Shown here piece by piece: positions 23,555-35,019 of a stretch of DNA of 64,000 nt; the stretch's first letter is position 1, and every line of letters starts with the position of its first letter. The stretch is from Cylicocyclus nassatus. Taxonomy: Eukaryota > Nematoda > Chromadorea > Rhabditida > Strongylidae. A model generated the notes under the pieces. The model was not told the origin of the DNA and made no database searches. It worked only from the letters and a program-made list of their open reading frames with translations. The DNA lies in contig CATQJL010000316.1 of NCBI GenBank assembly GCA_958299035.1, forward strand, positions 29,012,441 to 29,076,440. The letters run 5' to 3'. Made by a program: the position numbers and the translations under genes.

Positions 23555-24130
23555 CCCTATTTTCAGGTGTATAAGCCGCACTTTTTCAAATTTTCGCCCG
23601 GGTTGCTCAGCCGCTCCATTGTGTTTCGAGAAGCGATTCTTAAAGGCAGCGTCCAGGCAGATCTGAACCTATGGGGCTTTTACGTGGAAAGTACTTTTGG
23701 GGCCCTAACTAAGGCACTGCCCAAGCGGCAGCTTAGGTAGTGCTGTAATTGCTGAGATATTCCCTTCGAAACTGGACCCCGCGACCGTGTTTCGCATGGA
23801 TTCATGGCGCAAAGCGTGGATCCTGGCGCGAAACTGCCATGAATCCATGAGGATACGTTCGCGGGGGCCAGTTTCGAGGGGATTATCTCAGCCATTAGAG
23901 CACTATCTGAGCTGCCGCTTGGGCCCTGCCTTAGTTAGGGCCCCAAAAGTGCTTTCCACGTAAAAGCCCCATAGGTCCAGATCTGCCTGGACGCTGCCTT
24001 TAAGCCGCACGATTATATCAGTCAATACGCAGCACGGTATAGGGTCCTTTGATTGCGAGGTCATTTGATGTGTTCGGGCTGGTCAATGTAGGCTAGGACC
24101 ACCCCGCGGTTTATACACCTGAAAATAGGG
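23555..24130. mobile_element. MITE with CCCTATTTTCAGGTG tips and TA duplication
   Basis: CCCTATTTTCAGGTGTATAA at the left is mirrored at the right (TTATACACCTGAAAATAGGG, with one mismatch), flanked by TA on both sides (23553-23554, 24131-24132). This fits a Tc1/mariner-type non-autonomous element. A TTAA-flanked element is nested inside it at 23644-23999. No transposase. Confidence 0.8.
23644..23999. mobile_element. piggyBac-like MITE, TTAA target, nested
   Basis: AGGCAGCGTCCAGGCAGATC and its inverse define a 356-bp foldback flanked by TTAA at 23640-23643 and 24000-24003. A second family member with its own TTAA flanks is at 55620-55984, and a mirrored copy is at 28136-28491. TTAA duplication is the piggyBac hallmark; no transposase is present. 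Confidence 0.85.
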
Positions 24131-24560
24131 TAAATAAAAATTACTCTGTTTTAAGTAATGTCCTTTTTTTTACACACGATAGCACAAACACGTTTCACCG
24201 AAACAAGAGACACAACCTTTGTATGACTACGAACCAAGAACAATGTACACCTGCGAAGTGCACAAATGTTATAGGTTATAATCAGTCTGTGTACACTTCA
24301 TGCATATAAAGCTATCATTGGTGCATAAACACAAGACATTCTAGTAAGTTATCCATTTAAAGCAACATCCATCAAATGCATTCCTTTTCTAATACTTTTT
24401 CCGCTCTTCACTCCTTTTCAAACAAATTACCCTTTCTTTTAGAAGTATGCAATAAAAGCATAGTTAGTGCACCAATCTGATCGTAATGTGAATAAACAAG
24501 TCATTTGCACATTTTTACAAAGCATGTAAGTAATTTTCAAAAATTTCGCGACCCGTTCTC

Positions 24561-24606
24561 GGGGGGGGGGGGGGCGCGCCCCCCCCCCCCCCGCCCCCCC
24601 CCCCCC
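24561..24606. repeat. G/C homopolymer tract
   Basis: A run of G, then CGCGCC, then long C runs; mirrored at 27530-27573 with slightly different lengths. It is followed by CTCGGTACGCCACTG, which in reverse resembles a hAT-like tip (CAGTGGCGTACCGAG). Homopolymer lengths here are likely unreliable. Confidence 0.8.
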
Positions 24607-27529
24607 TCGGTACGCCACTGTAATGTGATTATGCTTATCGTTAGATCATACTTGTTTGTAACGTCGTTGCAAGTGTTGCTTTTTTTCGAAGTACATAAAA
24701 ATTAGAAAAACATTGGGACACGTCAAGTTTGAGCTACAGGTTTTGCTGGTCATATATATATACAGAAAATTGCCCCACAAAATCAAATTCCAGTCATTAG
24801 TCCGACAACGTTCCGAGCGAGAAATTCTACAAAACTGCAACTAAAACTTCTTCGCTTGACGAACCGGTGTGACTTCTTAACTGAATAAACCTTTCCGAGC
24901 ATCCGTTGAAAGGAGTGTCCGGCCAGAATGGGGATTATTGGATTTCCTCTTACATCAAAAGTAGCACGACCAATCCACAACTCAAACGAGGGGTCAGCCG
25001 GGATCGAGAAGATCGTTCCAAAAAGGTGGTCCAAATCAAGTTTCGGGTCCAGAGCCCGCATTTGTGACATGTCATAATCAAAGCGCCTTGGTATCATTCC
25101 GAAACTCAAACTCCAATCTGAATGGACATTGCTTTTGAGGTTTAGAAAAGTTATATCTAAGAAAATCAGAGCAATTTTTGATGCAGTACCACAACATATG
25201 TTGAATTGAATTTAGCTCTCTTTTGAAGTCTAACTTGCGTTGAGTTCCACAGAAAAACGGAGCCTGAAGTTGTAGTGACTCGACAAATTCGACGCATTCT
25301 CTGCCTGCAAATAGAGGCTTTTATAGCCCATTGACTACAGGTTTCCTTGGGATTCGCGGTCTCAGTTTTGGTGAATAAGCCATTCCAGCGCAGCGAAAAG
25401 ATATTTGATGATGGTTTGTAAGTGCATGGTAGTAGATGCAAATGTATACTTATCTTACATTAGTAAAGCTTGAATGGTTGAACAAACAAATCGTGCACAC
25501 GAACCTTTTGTCACGAGTCTTTAATTACCGTACGCAGCACGATCCGGCGCTAAAGAAATCATTCTTTTTTTGAGTGTGTCTCAATATGTTGCCATAGTCT
25601 CGGTTTTACTCTCCATTTTCTTAATTTAACGTGTTTACTAACCATGGTTACTAACCATATAGAAATTTTCTTTTTATCAACACCTGGGTTCACCCTTATT
25701 CACTGTTTGTGGCTCGCTTGTCATTCACTTTCGGGTAGATGACAGCACTGCTCCTTGGGATCGTAAGACAGTTGGGTTTGAAACCGCATGGCTCCTCAGA
25801 AAGAGCCGTTGTATCCAAGCATCGGTGGTGTCAGGTTGGTGGATATACCTGGCCGGAACCAACCGCAGACGTTTCGGACAGCCCAGAAAAGTGGCAATGG
25901 CATTCTTCAATGCCAAACACCTGACCTCCCTTTCCAAGGGTATGGGGTGTCACACTTTCCTGTCAAGCTTTTTGCGAGATCATTTTTTTGTACTTTATCC
26001 TTACCTCATACACCTGAACGTGTGCCAAAACCAGTGTGTGAGTGAAAAAACATAGCTAGGGTAATGACAGAACGTGTGCCAAAAAACAGTGCGAGTAAAA
26101 AAAACATAGCTAGGGTAATAAAGACTAGCCTGTCAACTTCCGTAGCACAAACAGTAAATAAGGGCTACCTCAGTGTTAAGAAACAGGGAATTTCTATTTG
26201 GTCAAGGGAGGTCAGGTGTTTGGCATTGAAGAATGCCATTGCCACTTTTCTGGGCTGTCCGAAACGTCTGCGGTTGGTTCCGGCCAGGTATATCCACCAA
26301 CCTGACACCACCGATGCTTGGATACAACGGCTCTTTCTGAGGAGCCATGCGGTTTCAAACCCAACTGTCTTACGATCCCAAGGAGCAGTGCTGTCATCTA
26401 CCCGAAAGTGAATGACAAGCGAGCCACAAACAGTGAATAAGGGTGAACCCAGGTGTTGATAAAAAGAAAATTTCTATATGGTTAGTAACCATGGTTAGTA
26501 AACACGTTAAATTAAGAAAATGGAGAGTAAAACCGAGACTATGGCAACATATTGAGACACACTCAAAAAAAGAATGATTTCTTTAGCGCCGGATCGTGCT
26601 GCGTACGGTAATTAAAGACTCGTGACAAAAGGTTCGTGTGCACGATTTGTTTGTTCAACCATTCAAGCTTTACTAATGTAAGATAAGTATACATTTGCAT
26701 CTACTACCATGCACTTACAAACCATCATCAAATATCTTTTCGCTGCGCTGGAATGGCTTATTCACCAAAACTGAGACCGCGAATCCCAAGGAAACCTGTA
26801 GTCAATGGGCTATAAAAGCCTCTATTTGCAGGCAGAGAATGCGTCGAATTTGTCGAGTCACTACAACTTCAGGCTCCGTTTTTCTGTGGAACTCAACGCA
26901 AGTTAGACTTCAAAAGAGAGCTAAATTCAATTCAACATATGTTGTGGTACTGCATCAAAAATTGCTCTGATTTTCTTAGATATAACTTTTCTAAACCTCA
27001 AAAGCAATGTCCATTCAGATTGGAGTTTGAGTTTCGGAATGATACCAAGGCGCTTTGATTATGACATGTCACAAATGCGGGCTCTGGACCCGAAACTTGA
27101 TTTGGACCACCTTTTTGGAACGATCTTCTCGATCCCGGCTGACCCCTCGTTTGAGTTGTGGATTGGTCGTGCTACTTTTGATGTAAGAGGAAATCCAATA
27201 ATCCCCATTCTGGCCGGACACTCCTTTCAACGGATGCTCGGAAAGGTTTATTCAGTTAAGAAGTCACACCGGTTCGTCAAGCGAAGAAGTTTTAGTTGCA
27301 GTTTTGTAGAATTTCTCGCTCGGAACGTTGTCGGACTAATGACTGGAATTTGATTTTGTGGGGCAATTTTCTGTATATATATATGACCAGCAAAACCTGT
27401 AGCTCAAACTTGACGTGTCCCAATGTTTTTCTAATTTTTATGTACTTCGAAAAAAAGCAACACTTGCAACGACGTTACAAACAAGTATGATCTAACGATA
27501 AGCATAATCACATTACAGTGGCGTACCGA

Positions 27530-27573
27530 GGGGGGGGGGGGCGGGGGGGGGGGGCGCGCCCCCCCCCCCCCCC
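27530..27573. repeat. G/C homopolymer tract (right palindrome arm)
   Basis: Mirror of 24561-24606, preceded by CAGTGGCGTACCGAG. The length difference from the left copy probably accounts for the 1-bp offset between palindrome arms. Confidence 0.8.
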
Positions 27574-28003
27574 GAGAACGGGTCGCGAAATTTTTGAAAA
27601 TTACTTACATGCTTTGTAAAAATGTGCAAATGACTTGTTTATTCACATTACGATCAGATTGGTGCACTAACTATGCTTTTATTGCATACTTCTAAAAGAA
27701 AGGGTAATTTGTTTGAAAAGGAGTGAAGAGCGGAAAAAGTATTAGAAAAGGAATGCATTTGATGGATGTTGCTTTAAATGGATAACTTACTAGAATGTCT
27801 TGTGTTTATGCACCAATGATAGCTTTATATGCATGAAGTGTACACAGACTGATTATAACCTATAACATTTGTGCACTTCGCAGGTGTACATTGTTCTTGG
27901 TTCGTAGTCATACAAAGGTTGTGTCTCTTGTTTCGGTGAAACGTGTTTGTGCTATCGTGTGTAAAAAAAAGGACATTACTTAAAACAGAGTAATTTTTAT
28001 TTA

Positions 28004-28580
28004 CCCTATTTTCAGGTGTATAAACCGCGGGGTGGTCCTAGCCCTACATTGACCAGCCCGAACACATCAAATGACCTCGCAATCAAAGGACCCTATACCG
28101 TGCTGCGTATTGACTGATATAATCGTGCGGCTTAAAGGCAGCGTCCAGGCAGATCTGGACCTATGGGGCTTTTACGTGGAAAGCACTTTTGGGGCCCTAA
28201 CTAAGGCAGGGCCCAAGCGGCAGCTCAGATAGTGCTCTAATGGCTGAGATAATCCCCTCGAAACTGGCCCCCGCGAACGTATCCTCATGGATTCATGGCA
28301 GTTTCGCGCCAGGATCCACGCTTTGCGCCATGAATCCATGCGAAACACGGTCGCGGGGTCCAGTTTCGAAGGGAATATCTCAGCAATTACAGCACTACCT
28401 AAGCTGCCGCTTGGGCAGTGCCTTAGTTAGGGCCCCAAAAGTACTTTCCACGTAAAAGCCCCATAGGTTCAGATCTGCCTGGACGCTGCCTTTAAGAATC
28501 GCTTCTCGAAACACAATGGAGCGGCTGAGCAACCCGGGCGAAAATTTGAAAAAGTGCGGCTTATACACCTGAAAATAGGG
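28004..28580. mobile_element. Mirrored copy of the CCCTATTTTC MITE
   Basis: The same element as 23555-24130 in reverse orientation, TA flanks included, as part of the palindrome arm. Confidence 0.8.
28136..28491. mobile_element. Mirrored copy of the TTAA-flanked MITE
   Basis: Same element as 23644-23999 in reverse orientation. TTAA lies at 28132-28135 and 28492-28495. Confidence 0.85.
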
Positions 28581-29137
28581 TACAACAGCACTATGAAGAG
28601 CACTTTACTTTCTGTATTATTTCGGATTTCATGCACTTGTATTATCTATTCCAGCTAATGTCTACATGGTTTATTCACCATGGTTTTGCCTCACGTCTGC
28701 GATTTGCCATTTTGATCACAAAATTTTCATTAGTTGAATTATACAATATAATTCGGAAGAAACTACGATCATTAAAAATACTTAAGCAAGTTTTTGATCT
28801 ATCAACTCTATCAAAAGAACAAAGTATTAAATTTGTTTGATTGAAAGGAGTTTCTGCCGGAATTGACCATAATTGAACGCAGTGGCACATCGGGGGAAAA
28901 TAGGTGGGATAATTTTGAAAGCTGTATAAATGACTTGTTTGTTTACTTGTAAATAATTTGAAGCAATTCCTAAAATCTTTTGAAGATTGGAACTAGCTTG
29001 TTAAAGAAATTTTTCGAGAAATTTTTTTCTTCACGCCCTCTTTTTGAAGCTGGTATGGGGCCCAGCGAAAATTTCGAGACTTCAAAAATATTTCGGAGTG
29101 CTTCAATCGAGAAACATTTCGCCCTCTTTCCCCTTCA

Positions 29138-29637
29138 NNNNNNNNNNNNNNNNNNNNNNNNNNNNNNNNNNNNNNNNNNNNNNNNNNNNNNNNNNNNNNN
29201 NNNNNNNNNNNNNNNNNNNNNNNNNNNNNNNNNNNNNNNNNNNNNNNNNNNNNNNNNNNNNNNNNNNNNNNNNNNNNNNNNNNNNNNNNNNNNNNNNNNN
29301 NNNNNNNNNNNNNNNNNNNNNNNNNNNNNNNNNNNNNNNNNNNNNNNNNNNNNNNNNNNNNNNNNNNNNNNNNNNNNNNNNNNNNNNNNNNNNNNNNNNN
29401 NNNNNNNNNNNNNNNNNNNNNNNNNNNNNNNNNNNNNNNNNNNNNNNNNNNNNNNNNNNNNNNNNNNNNNNNNNNNNNNNNNNNNNNNNNNNNNNNNNNN
29501 NNNNNNNNNNNNNNNNNNNNNNNNNNNNNNNNNNNNNNNNNNNNNNNNNNNNNNNNNNNNNNNNNNNNNNNNNNNNNNNNNNNNNNNNNNNNNNNNNNNN
29601 NNNNNNNNNNNNNNNNNNNNNNNNNNNNNNNNNNNNN
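29138..29637. other. Assembly gap of 500 N
   Basis: Exactly 500 N, a placeholder length. It truncates the right arm of the palindrome. No frames should be read across it. Confidence 0.99.
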
Positions 29638-29760
29638 TTTTCGAGGAAGGTCAAAATCTCAAAATTTATGAAATGTAATGGAATAAAGTCGGCGTCAGTC
29701 ACTGTTGCGAGTTTAATGAATATAATGAAAGTTTTAACATTTTTCTGACTATTCAAAATA

Positions 29761-30467
29761 TTAGGTTGTACCGAAAGTTCTGTCGTTTCATTTTTAATTT
29801 GTAACTTAGCGCTGTTTCAACGGATTTGCTTGCCTGTAATTTTATTAGGAAAAACAAGTCTTTCTCTTTCAAAGGCTGTTTTGCGGAGCTTCTGTTTCAC
29901 ATTGAGTGCGGAGATAAAAATGGAAAACTAAGACCATGTAAAGTTTGACCATTTTAAGTTAGGTCACCAAAAATTTGGAATGCCGCAGAAAAATCTGAAA
30001 TCGTCAGTACATATGTTTTTCGACCTACCCTTTGCATCTGTGAAAAAATTGTGCTGTTTGGACGTCACTGTGAGAAGTTATGATTTTTCCGAAAATTGAC
30101 AAATTAATTAAGTTTGGGCTTTTCCATAGTAAACTCGATATTCATAACTTTTCACAGAGACGTCCAAACAGCACAATTTTTTCACAGATGCAAAGGGTAG
30201 GTCAAAAAACATATGTACTTACGATTTCAGATTTTTCTGCAGCATTTCAGATTTTTGGTTACCTAACTTAAAATGATCAAAGTTTACATTGTCTTAGTTT
30301 TCCATTTTTATCTCCGCACCCAATGTGAAACAGAAGCTCCGCAAAACAGCGTTTGAAACAGAAAGACTTACTCTTTCTAATAAAATTACAGGCAAGCAAA
30401 TCCATTGAAACAGCGCAAAGTTACAAATTTTCAAAAATGAAACGACAGAACTTTCGGTACAACCTAA
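29761..30467. mobile_element. Mariner-like MITE, TTAGGTTGTACC tips, TA duplication
   Basis: TTAGGTTGTACCGAAAGTTC at the left is mirrored by GAACTTTCGGTACAACCTAA at the right, with TA on both sides (29759-29760, 30468-30469). The 707-bp body is a long hairpin: the tract GATGCAAAGGGTAGGTC and its inverse flank the centre near 30110. No transposase frame survives. Confidence 0.88.
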
Positions 30468-30598
30468 TAATTAAGCAAAAAATAACCAAACAACCAGCTT
30501 TTCCAAATCGCTTTTTTTACTTGCAAAATCTGCTCCAGAAAGCAGCTAACGATAAGATTGATTGGTTACTGAGCTGCGTTTATAATGCAAAACACTAA

Positions 30599-31032
30599 CA
30601 AGGGAAGTGTCAGAAGTCGCAGTGGCCTTTTGACATGGGATGGGTACCATCTTAAGCCACTCTCTTAGCTGCAGAACTGATCTGGGTCGCGAGTTATGGG
30701 CATTTTAAACATTAAATTTTACATTGTTTGAAGTACTCTGTGATCACGGAAACCTTTCAAATGCTTGTTTGAGCATCACAGCATGACTTTGATGAAGGCA
30801 TAGAATTACGTTAAACATTGAGGGACTGTTTCATCTATGTTTGAGCCCAAAAAAATGTTCGCTTTAATTTTTGGCTATTCTCAGCGTTGTAAATTTCCCG
30901 TAAATTAAATTCAATAACTCTCGTCCTAGATTAGCAGCTAAGAAAGGCTGTTTTGGAATCAGCATTTTAAGCTGCTTCAGATGATACCCATTTCATGTCA
31001 AAAGGCCACTGCGAGTTCTGACACTTCCCTTG
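30599..31032. mobile_element. MITE with CAAGGGAAG tips and TAA duplication (PIF/Harbinger-like)
   Basis: CAAGGGAAGTGTCAGAAGTC is mirrored, with one difference, at the right end, and TAA flanks both sides (30596-30598, 31033-31035). A 3-bp TWA target is a PIF/Harbinger trait. Related tips occur at 39942-40571 and 47039-47502. Confidence 0.75.
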
Positions 31033-31035
31033 TAA

Positions 31036-33648
31036 GAACGGTGGGTTCATATTCAGCTTTATCTTACAAGCGAAGAATACTCGGTACTCGGTGAACGTGA
31101 CCGTTCCTAATGAAACATAGGCGATTCATAGCACGCAAAGACTGCGGACATATCGGCATCTCTCTGATCAAGCGCTTTCGCCTCTATTACCGTCTGCTGT
31201 CTCTCCCATATCCGCACTATTTCGGACGCAACGGCGCCCAGTCTTTGCGTATCATGAACTTGTATACATAAAGTAGATGCGTCTTAAAGTGCTGATTTCG
31301 AATCTGCTTTCAATATCTGCTAAGCGATTGTCTGAGATAAGCTATGAACGTTTTTTTCTATAAGAATCTGCACTTTAACAGTTAAGCAAAAATATGAAAA
31401 CATTGCTCAAATTTCTTTTTTTCGGCTAGGAACTCACTTTGAAGAAGAGTGCAATCACTTTGAACTTCAATAACCTGTCTCAGTTCAACCTTTTCCTTAA
31501 ACTCAGATATCGATGATTTTGACTCACTTCAATGTGCATAACTTATGCAGAAAAAAGTCTCATAACTTAGTTCACACAATCGCTTAGGAGATAGCGGAAG
31601 CAGTCTTGTAATCAGTCTTTCAAGACGGATTTAGTGAAATGTGTCTCATTACGAAATGGCATGTTCACCAAGTGTTTTTTCCTTGTTGGTAGATGAGTCT
31701 TTTAGGAGTCACCTTGGGGGCTGCGTATCAGTACAATTTTGTTCAAGAAGAAATGGGAGAGAACTATTGTGACTTATCAGGGAAAAGACAGCAAGATACA
31801 ATCTGTGAAAAGTATCTCAAAAATTATATAAAATTAAGGCGAATTTTATCAATCGACTAACCAATCAAGAACAGTCGCAAATTTGAAGTGGATTGAACTT
31901 GTATACCAGGAAAGGTGAATAAAAATTTATAAATGTATTTTCTTTTTGTTCAAATGCAGTATTTTTTAGTTGAGAATTCCGAGTTCTGCGTAATTTACCA
32001 CTTGGTCTTTGTGAAGATGGATATAAAATAAGTTGATGTTGTATTATTAGCGCCGATATACAGATGATTCCTTATTTTTAGTACAATAAGTGAGTATAGG
32101 ATTGGCTAGTGACTTCCCCGTTATAAACTTAAGAATACAAAAAGTATAATTTGAGAGAATCAATCATAAAATCTCCGCAAAAGAATTTATTTAAAAAGAC
32201 CTTTCTATCTTCACAGAAAATCTGGCTTCGGGCCAAGGAAGTATTCTGGTGGTCAATCTAAGTGCTGCTTCTAATAATCAGTTTGAAGCTTTCTAAACCA
32301 AAAGAGCATAAGAAAGAGTGAACCGTAGGAAAAGGAGAAAATTTGTTGTGAAAAATACATACAGCTCCTATGCCTTTAAGTAAAGAAGTAAGAAAATCAT
32401 CACTCCAACTGTCCGTTACATCCCGATCGAAGGAATGCATGAAGTTCTGGCCTCATCTTTCAACCCTGGGCGCACGAAGTGAGCTCAAGATACATCTCCA
32501 GAACTTTTCGTATGCGAAACAATTAAGAAATTTACTGCAAAGTAGAGACCGCTGTTTACACGCTAATTTTCGTACATATTTGCTGTCGGTCAAAAAATTC
32601 GATTTTCGAGTGACCACGAGGTGTGCCCGCGCAATTCTGCGAGGGCTGCCCATCATTCACTCCAACGGAACTTATTTCTAGGCAGACAGTTCTTCTAGAA
32701 CTTCATGTACAGTTTACCGTAATTCTGCTGCAGTTTTCTTACACAACGTTCTGCATGTCTTCCAAGCTCCTTTCAATGACTGTGCTGCCTCTTCTCTTTG
32801 TTCTCGTTATCACCACGACCTCCGTTTTTTTTAAAGTGCCATAAAAAATTGGACTTAGGAAGTCTACCAGCATTTCTTGACATTTTACGATTCAAAAAAA
32901 GCCTGAAGTTAATCAAATTAAGTAGTCACATCTACCTTAACAATCTTAGTCTACGCTAGAAATCGGTGGCTATGATTCTAGATGATTGAATTTTGTAGTG
33001 CAAATAGAAAGTGATTTCACATGTTTTAGTTAGTTTCATTCCTTTCTTAGTACAGAGTTTTGAGATCTAGATTTTCTAAACTTCTCAGCAAGGAGAGAGA
33101 TAGCCTACTTCAATTCACAAAAGATTTTTTGGAAAAATTTCGTAATGTTAGAGTATACTGTAGGAAGGAACAAGCCTCCTACTAATCCTAAAAAAAAAAG
33201 CTGAATGAATCTTACTGTAATTCTACAGTAATCCTTCGTGAGTCTAATTCAAGCCGAATGGACGCAGTAGTATTTCGAATGAACTGGATTGGTTAGCTAT
33301 GCTCTCTGAAATTTCTTTGAAATCCTTCCAGCATTTTTACAGTTCACTTTCCAAAAAAGGACCAAATACTGTGAATTTTTTTGATTTGAATCAATTCAAT
33401 CACTTGCAAGTGAAAACAGATCGGTTGCACAATTTCATATAATATTTTTTCCTTTTAGGGCATACATTTTCTAAAACATAGGAGAAAGTTGTGCTTGTTC
33501 AGTGAAGCTAGTTCGGCCAGCGAAAAAGGAGAACACTTCCAAAGCTAATTTTTCCTTTTTATTAGTCGATCTCTAAAGCTTATGTCTCTTTCCAACTTTT
33601 AGTTGTAACACAGATACGGTAGATATTGTAACACTCTAAAGTCAGTTC
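31036..33648. other. 2.6 kb without recognisable gene
   Basis: It contains a weak inverted repeat: CTGCTAAGCGATTGTCTGAG near 31320 is mirrored near 31575-31600. It is otherwise AT-rich sequence with short frames only, and nothing resembles a conserved exon. Confidence 0.4.
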
Positions 33649-33652
33649 CAAT

Positions 33653-34347
33653 TATAGGAGCCTGCAGGATCGCGAGAGTCGTACGTGCGTACGGCCATTG
33701 CGCCGCTCACGACAGATGTCATTGAGTCGTGGGCGCCGTCGGCGATCGATATCGTCGTCGGCGCTGGATTTAGGCTAGATATGGTGAGTTGTTTTTGTTC
33801 TTCTTTTCATTTCACGCCTTTTTCTCTTTTCAGGTGGCGAAAACATGGTTGTACGAAGAGTCTACCACCAAAGTTGAGGTGAGGCGCAGGATATGCTCAG
33901 TACGGGCTCAATATTGTAGATAATTTCCGCGCCTGCCGACAAAACGTGGATTTTCTGTATTGGCAGCCCGATTACGGAACTTTTTTCTACTTTTAACTTC
34001 TATTCTACTTTATCTTGTTCATTCGTAACCGGGCTGCCAATACAGAAAATCCACGTTGTGTCGGCAGGCGCGGAAATTATCTACAATATTGAGCCCGCAC
34101 TGAGCATATCCTGCGCCTCACCTCAACTTTGGTCGCAGACTCTTCGTACAACCATGTTTTCGCCACATGAAAAGAGAAAAAGGCGTGAAATGAAAAGAAA
34201 AACAAAAACAACTCACCATATCTAGCCTAAATCCAGCGCCGACGACGATATCGATCGCCGCCAGCGCCCACGACTCAATGACATCTGTCGTGAGCGGCGC
34301 AATGGCCGTACGCACGTACGACTCTCGCGATCCTGCAGGCTCCTATA
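33653..34347. mobile_element. Foldback MITE with TATAGGAGCCTGCAGG tips, possibly carrying a captured gene fragment
   Basis: The arms are about 330 bp (33653-33980 and 34022-34347) around a T-rich loop. The flanks CAAT (33649-33652 and 34348-34351) look like a 4-bp target duplication. Each arm carries a conserved open frame including RTAIAPLTTDVIESWA and IDIVVGAGFRLDM. In the left arm, 33784-33833 looks like a 50-bp intron, GTGAGT to TTTTCAG, and the frame stays open across it until a TAA near 33921. In the right arm the acceptor reads TTTTCAT, which would destroy splicing. No known protein was recognised. Confidence 0.75.
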
Positions 34348-34776
34348 CAATCATGCTACTATGCATTTGGTTTGATATGGCGCTATTACAGTCGTGGTCA
34401 ATTTCACGAGCCATCTGGTGTAAATGCACAACTTTCCGAAAATCCCGTTTGTTTTGAAAGAATGTCATTCTCTTTCCCATAGCGCTATTATTTGAAAGAA
34501 TGCAAATCGCACGATGCACTTTGGAGAGATGTGCAGTTGCACCACGACTCCAGAGTTTTACGTCAATTACGTACAAACTGTGTCAACTGCGAGCTCGCTT
34601 CTACCTAGCAATTACGCATACGCGTTGCATACGCGCATGCGAACGCTGCACGGGGCTCTACATTGCGCTTGAGCTGATCGGAAAGAAGCACGTCGTCGAC
34701 ACAGACAGTAAATTTGCTTGATTACTTGAGCACTGTGGTAGAACTGAATCAAATTGATTCATTGGAGAAAATTGGG

Positions 34777-34788
34777 TATTTCTTTCAG
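34777..34788 (+). promoter_or_regulatory. Candidate (trans-)splice acceptor upstream of DHPS-like gene
   Basis: TATTTCTTTCAG lies 36 bp before the ATG at 34825. In nematodes such a site commonly accepts a spliced leader; it might instead end an upstream intron. No SL sequence is encoded here, so this is inference. Confidence 0.4.
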
Positions 34789-34824
34789 TTCTCCAATCAA
34801 CTTCTCGACACCAAATAATAGAAG

Positions 34825-35019
34825 ATGGATGACAGATTAGATGATGATGATGCAGATCGCGTTGAGGAAATCATTGACCGGATGAAGAGCAAGTTCCCCA
34901 GTAAAAAAATTGATAAGAAAAAAATAGAGGATGTCGTAAGGAAGTTTAATGCTGAGACCTCGGAAAGAAGCGAGAAAATGGTCGAGAAAATGTTATCTCA
35001 AATGGACACATCACCCAAG
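34825..35019 (+). CDS. DHPS-like exon 1 (N-terminal extension)
   Basis: 65 codons from ATG, ending at AAG before GTAAGT in phase 0. Highly charged ([16 protein letters not shown], then Lys-rich), probably helical. It does not resemble the standard DHPS N-terminus. It is assigned by strand, strong donor and matching phase; it could belong to another gene. Confidence 0.55.

Larger units (their letters stand above)
22998..29137. repeat. 6.1-kb near-perfect palindrome (arms about 2.93 kb, spacer 271 bp)
   Basis: Bases 22998-25932 are the reverse complement of 26204-29137. Coordinates sum to 52135-52136 along the whole length, so there is only about 1 bp of net indel. Very few differences are visible, one being an extra G near 24097/28040. 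Nested MITEs are mirrored on both sides. The spacer 25933-26203 holds two direct copies of a block of about 50 bp (GTGTGCCAAAA, CATAGCTAGGGTAAT). The right arm stops exactly where a run of 500 N begins. Either a young large foldback or segmental inversion, or an assembly or amplification chimera, would look like this. Confidence 0.9.

Noticed and set aside
24510..27660. hAT element defined by CAGTGGCGTACCGAG
   Set aside because: Only one tip per arm is seen; the mirrored pair is created by the large palindrome, not by an element's two ends.
28980..29756. Frames of about 220-235 codons crossing the first N run
   Set aside because: Most of each frame is the 500-N placeholder.
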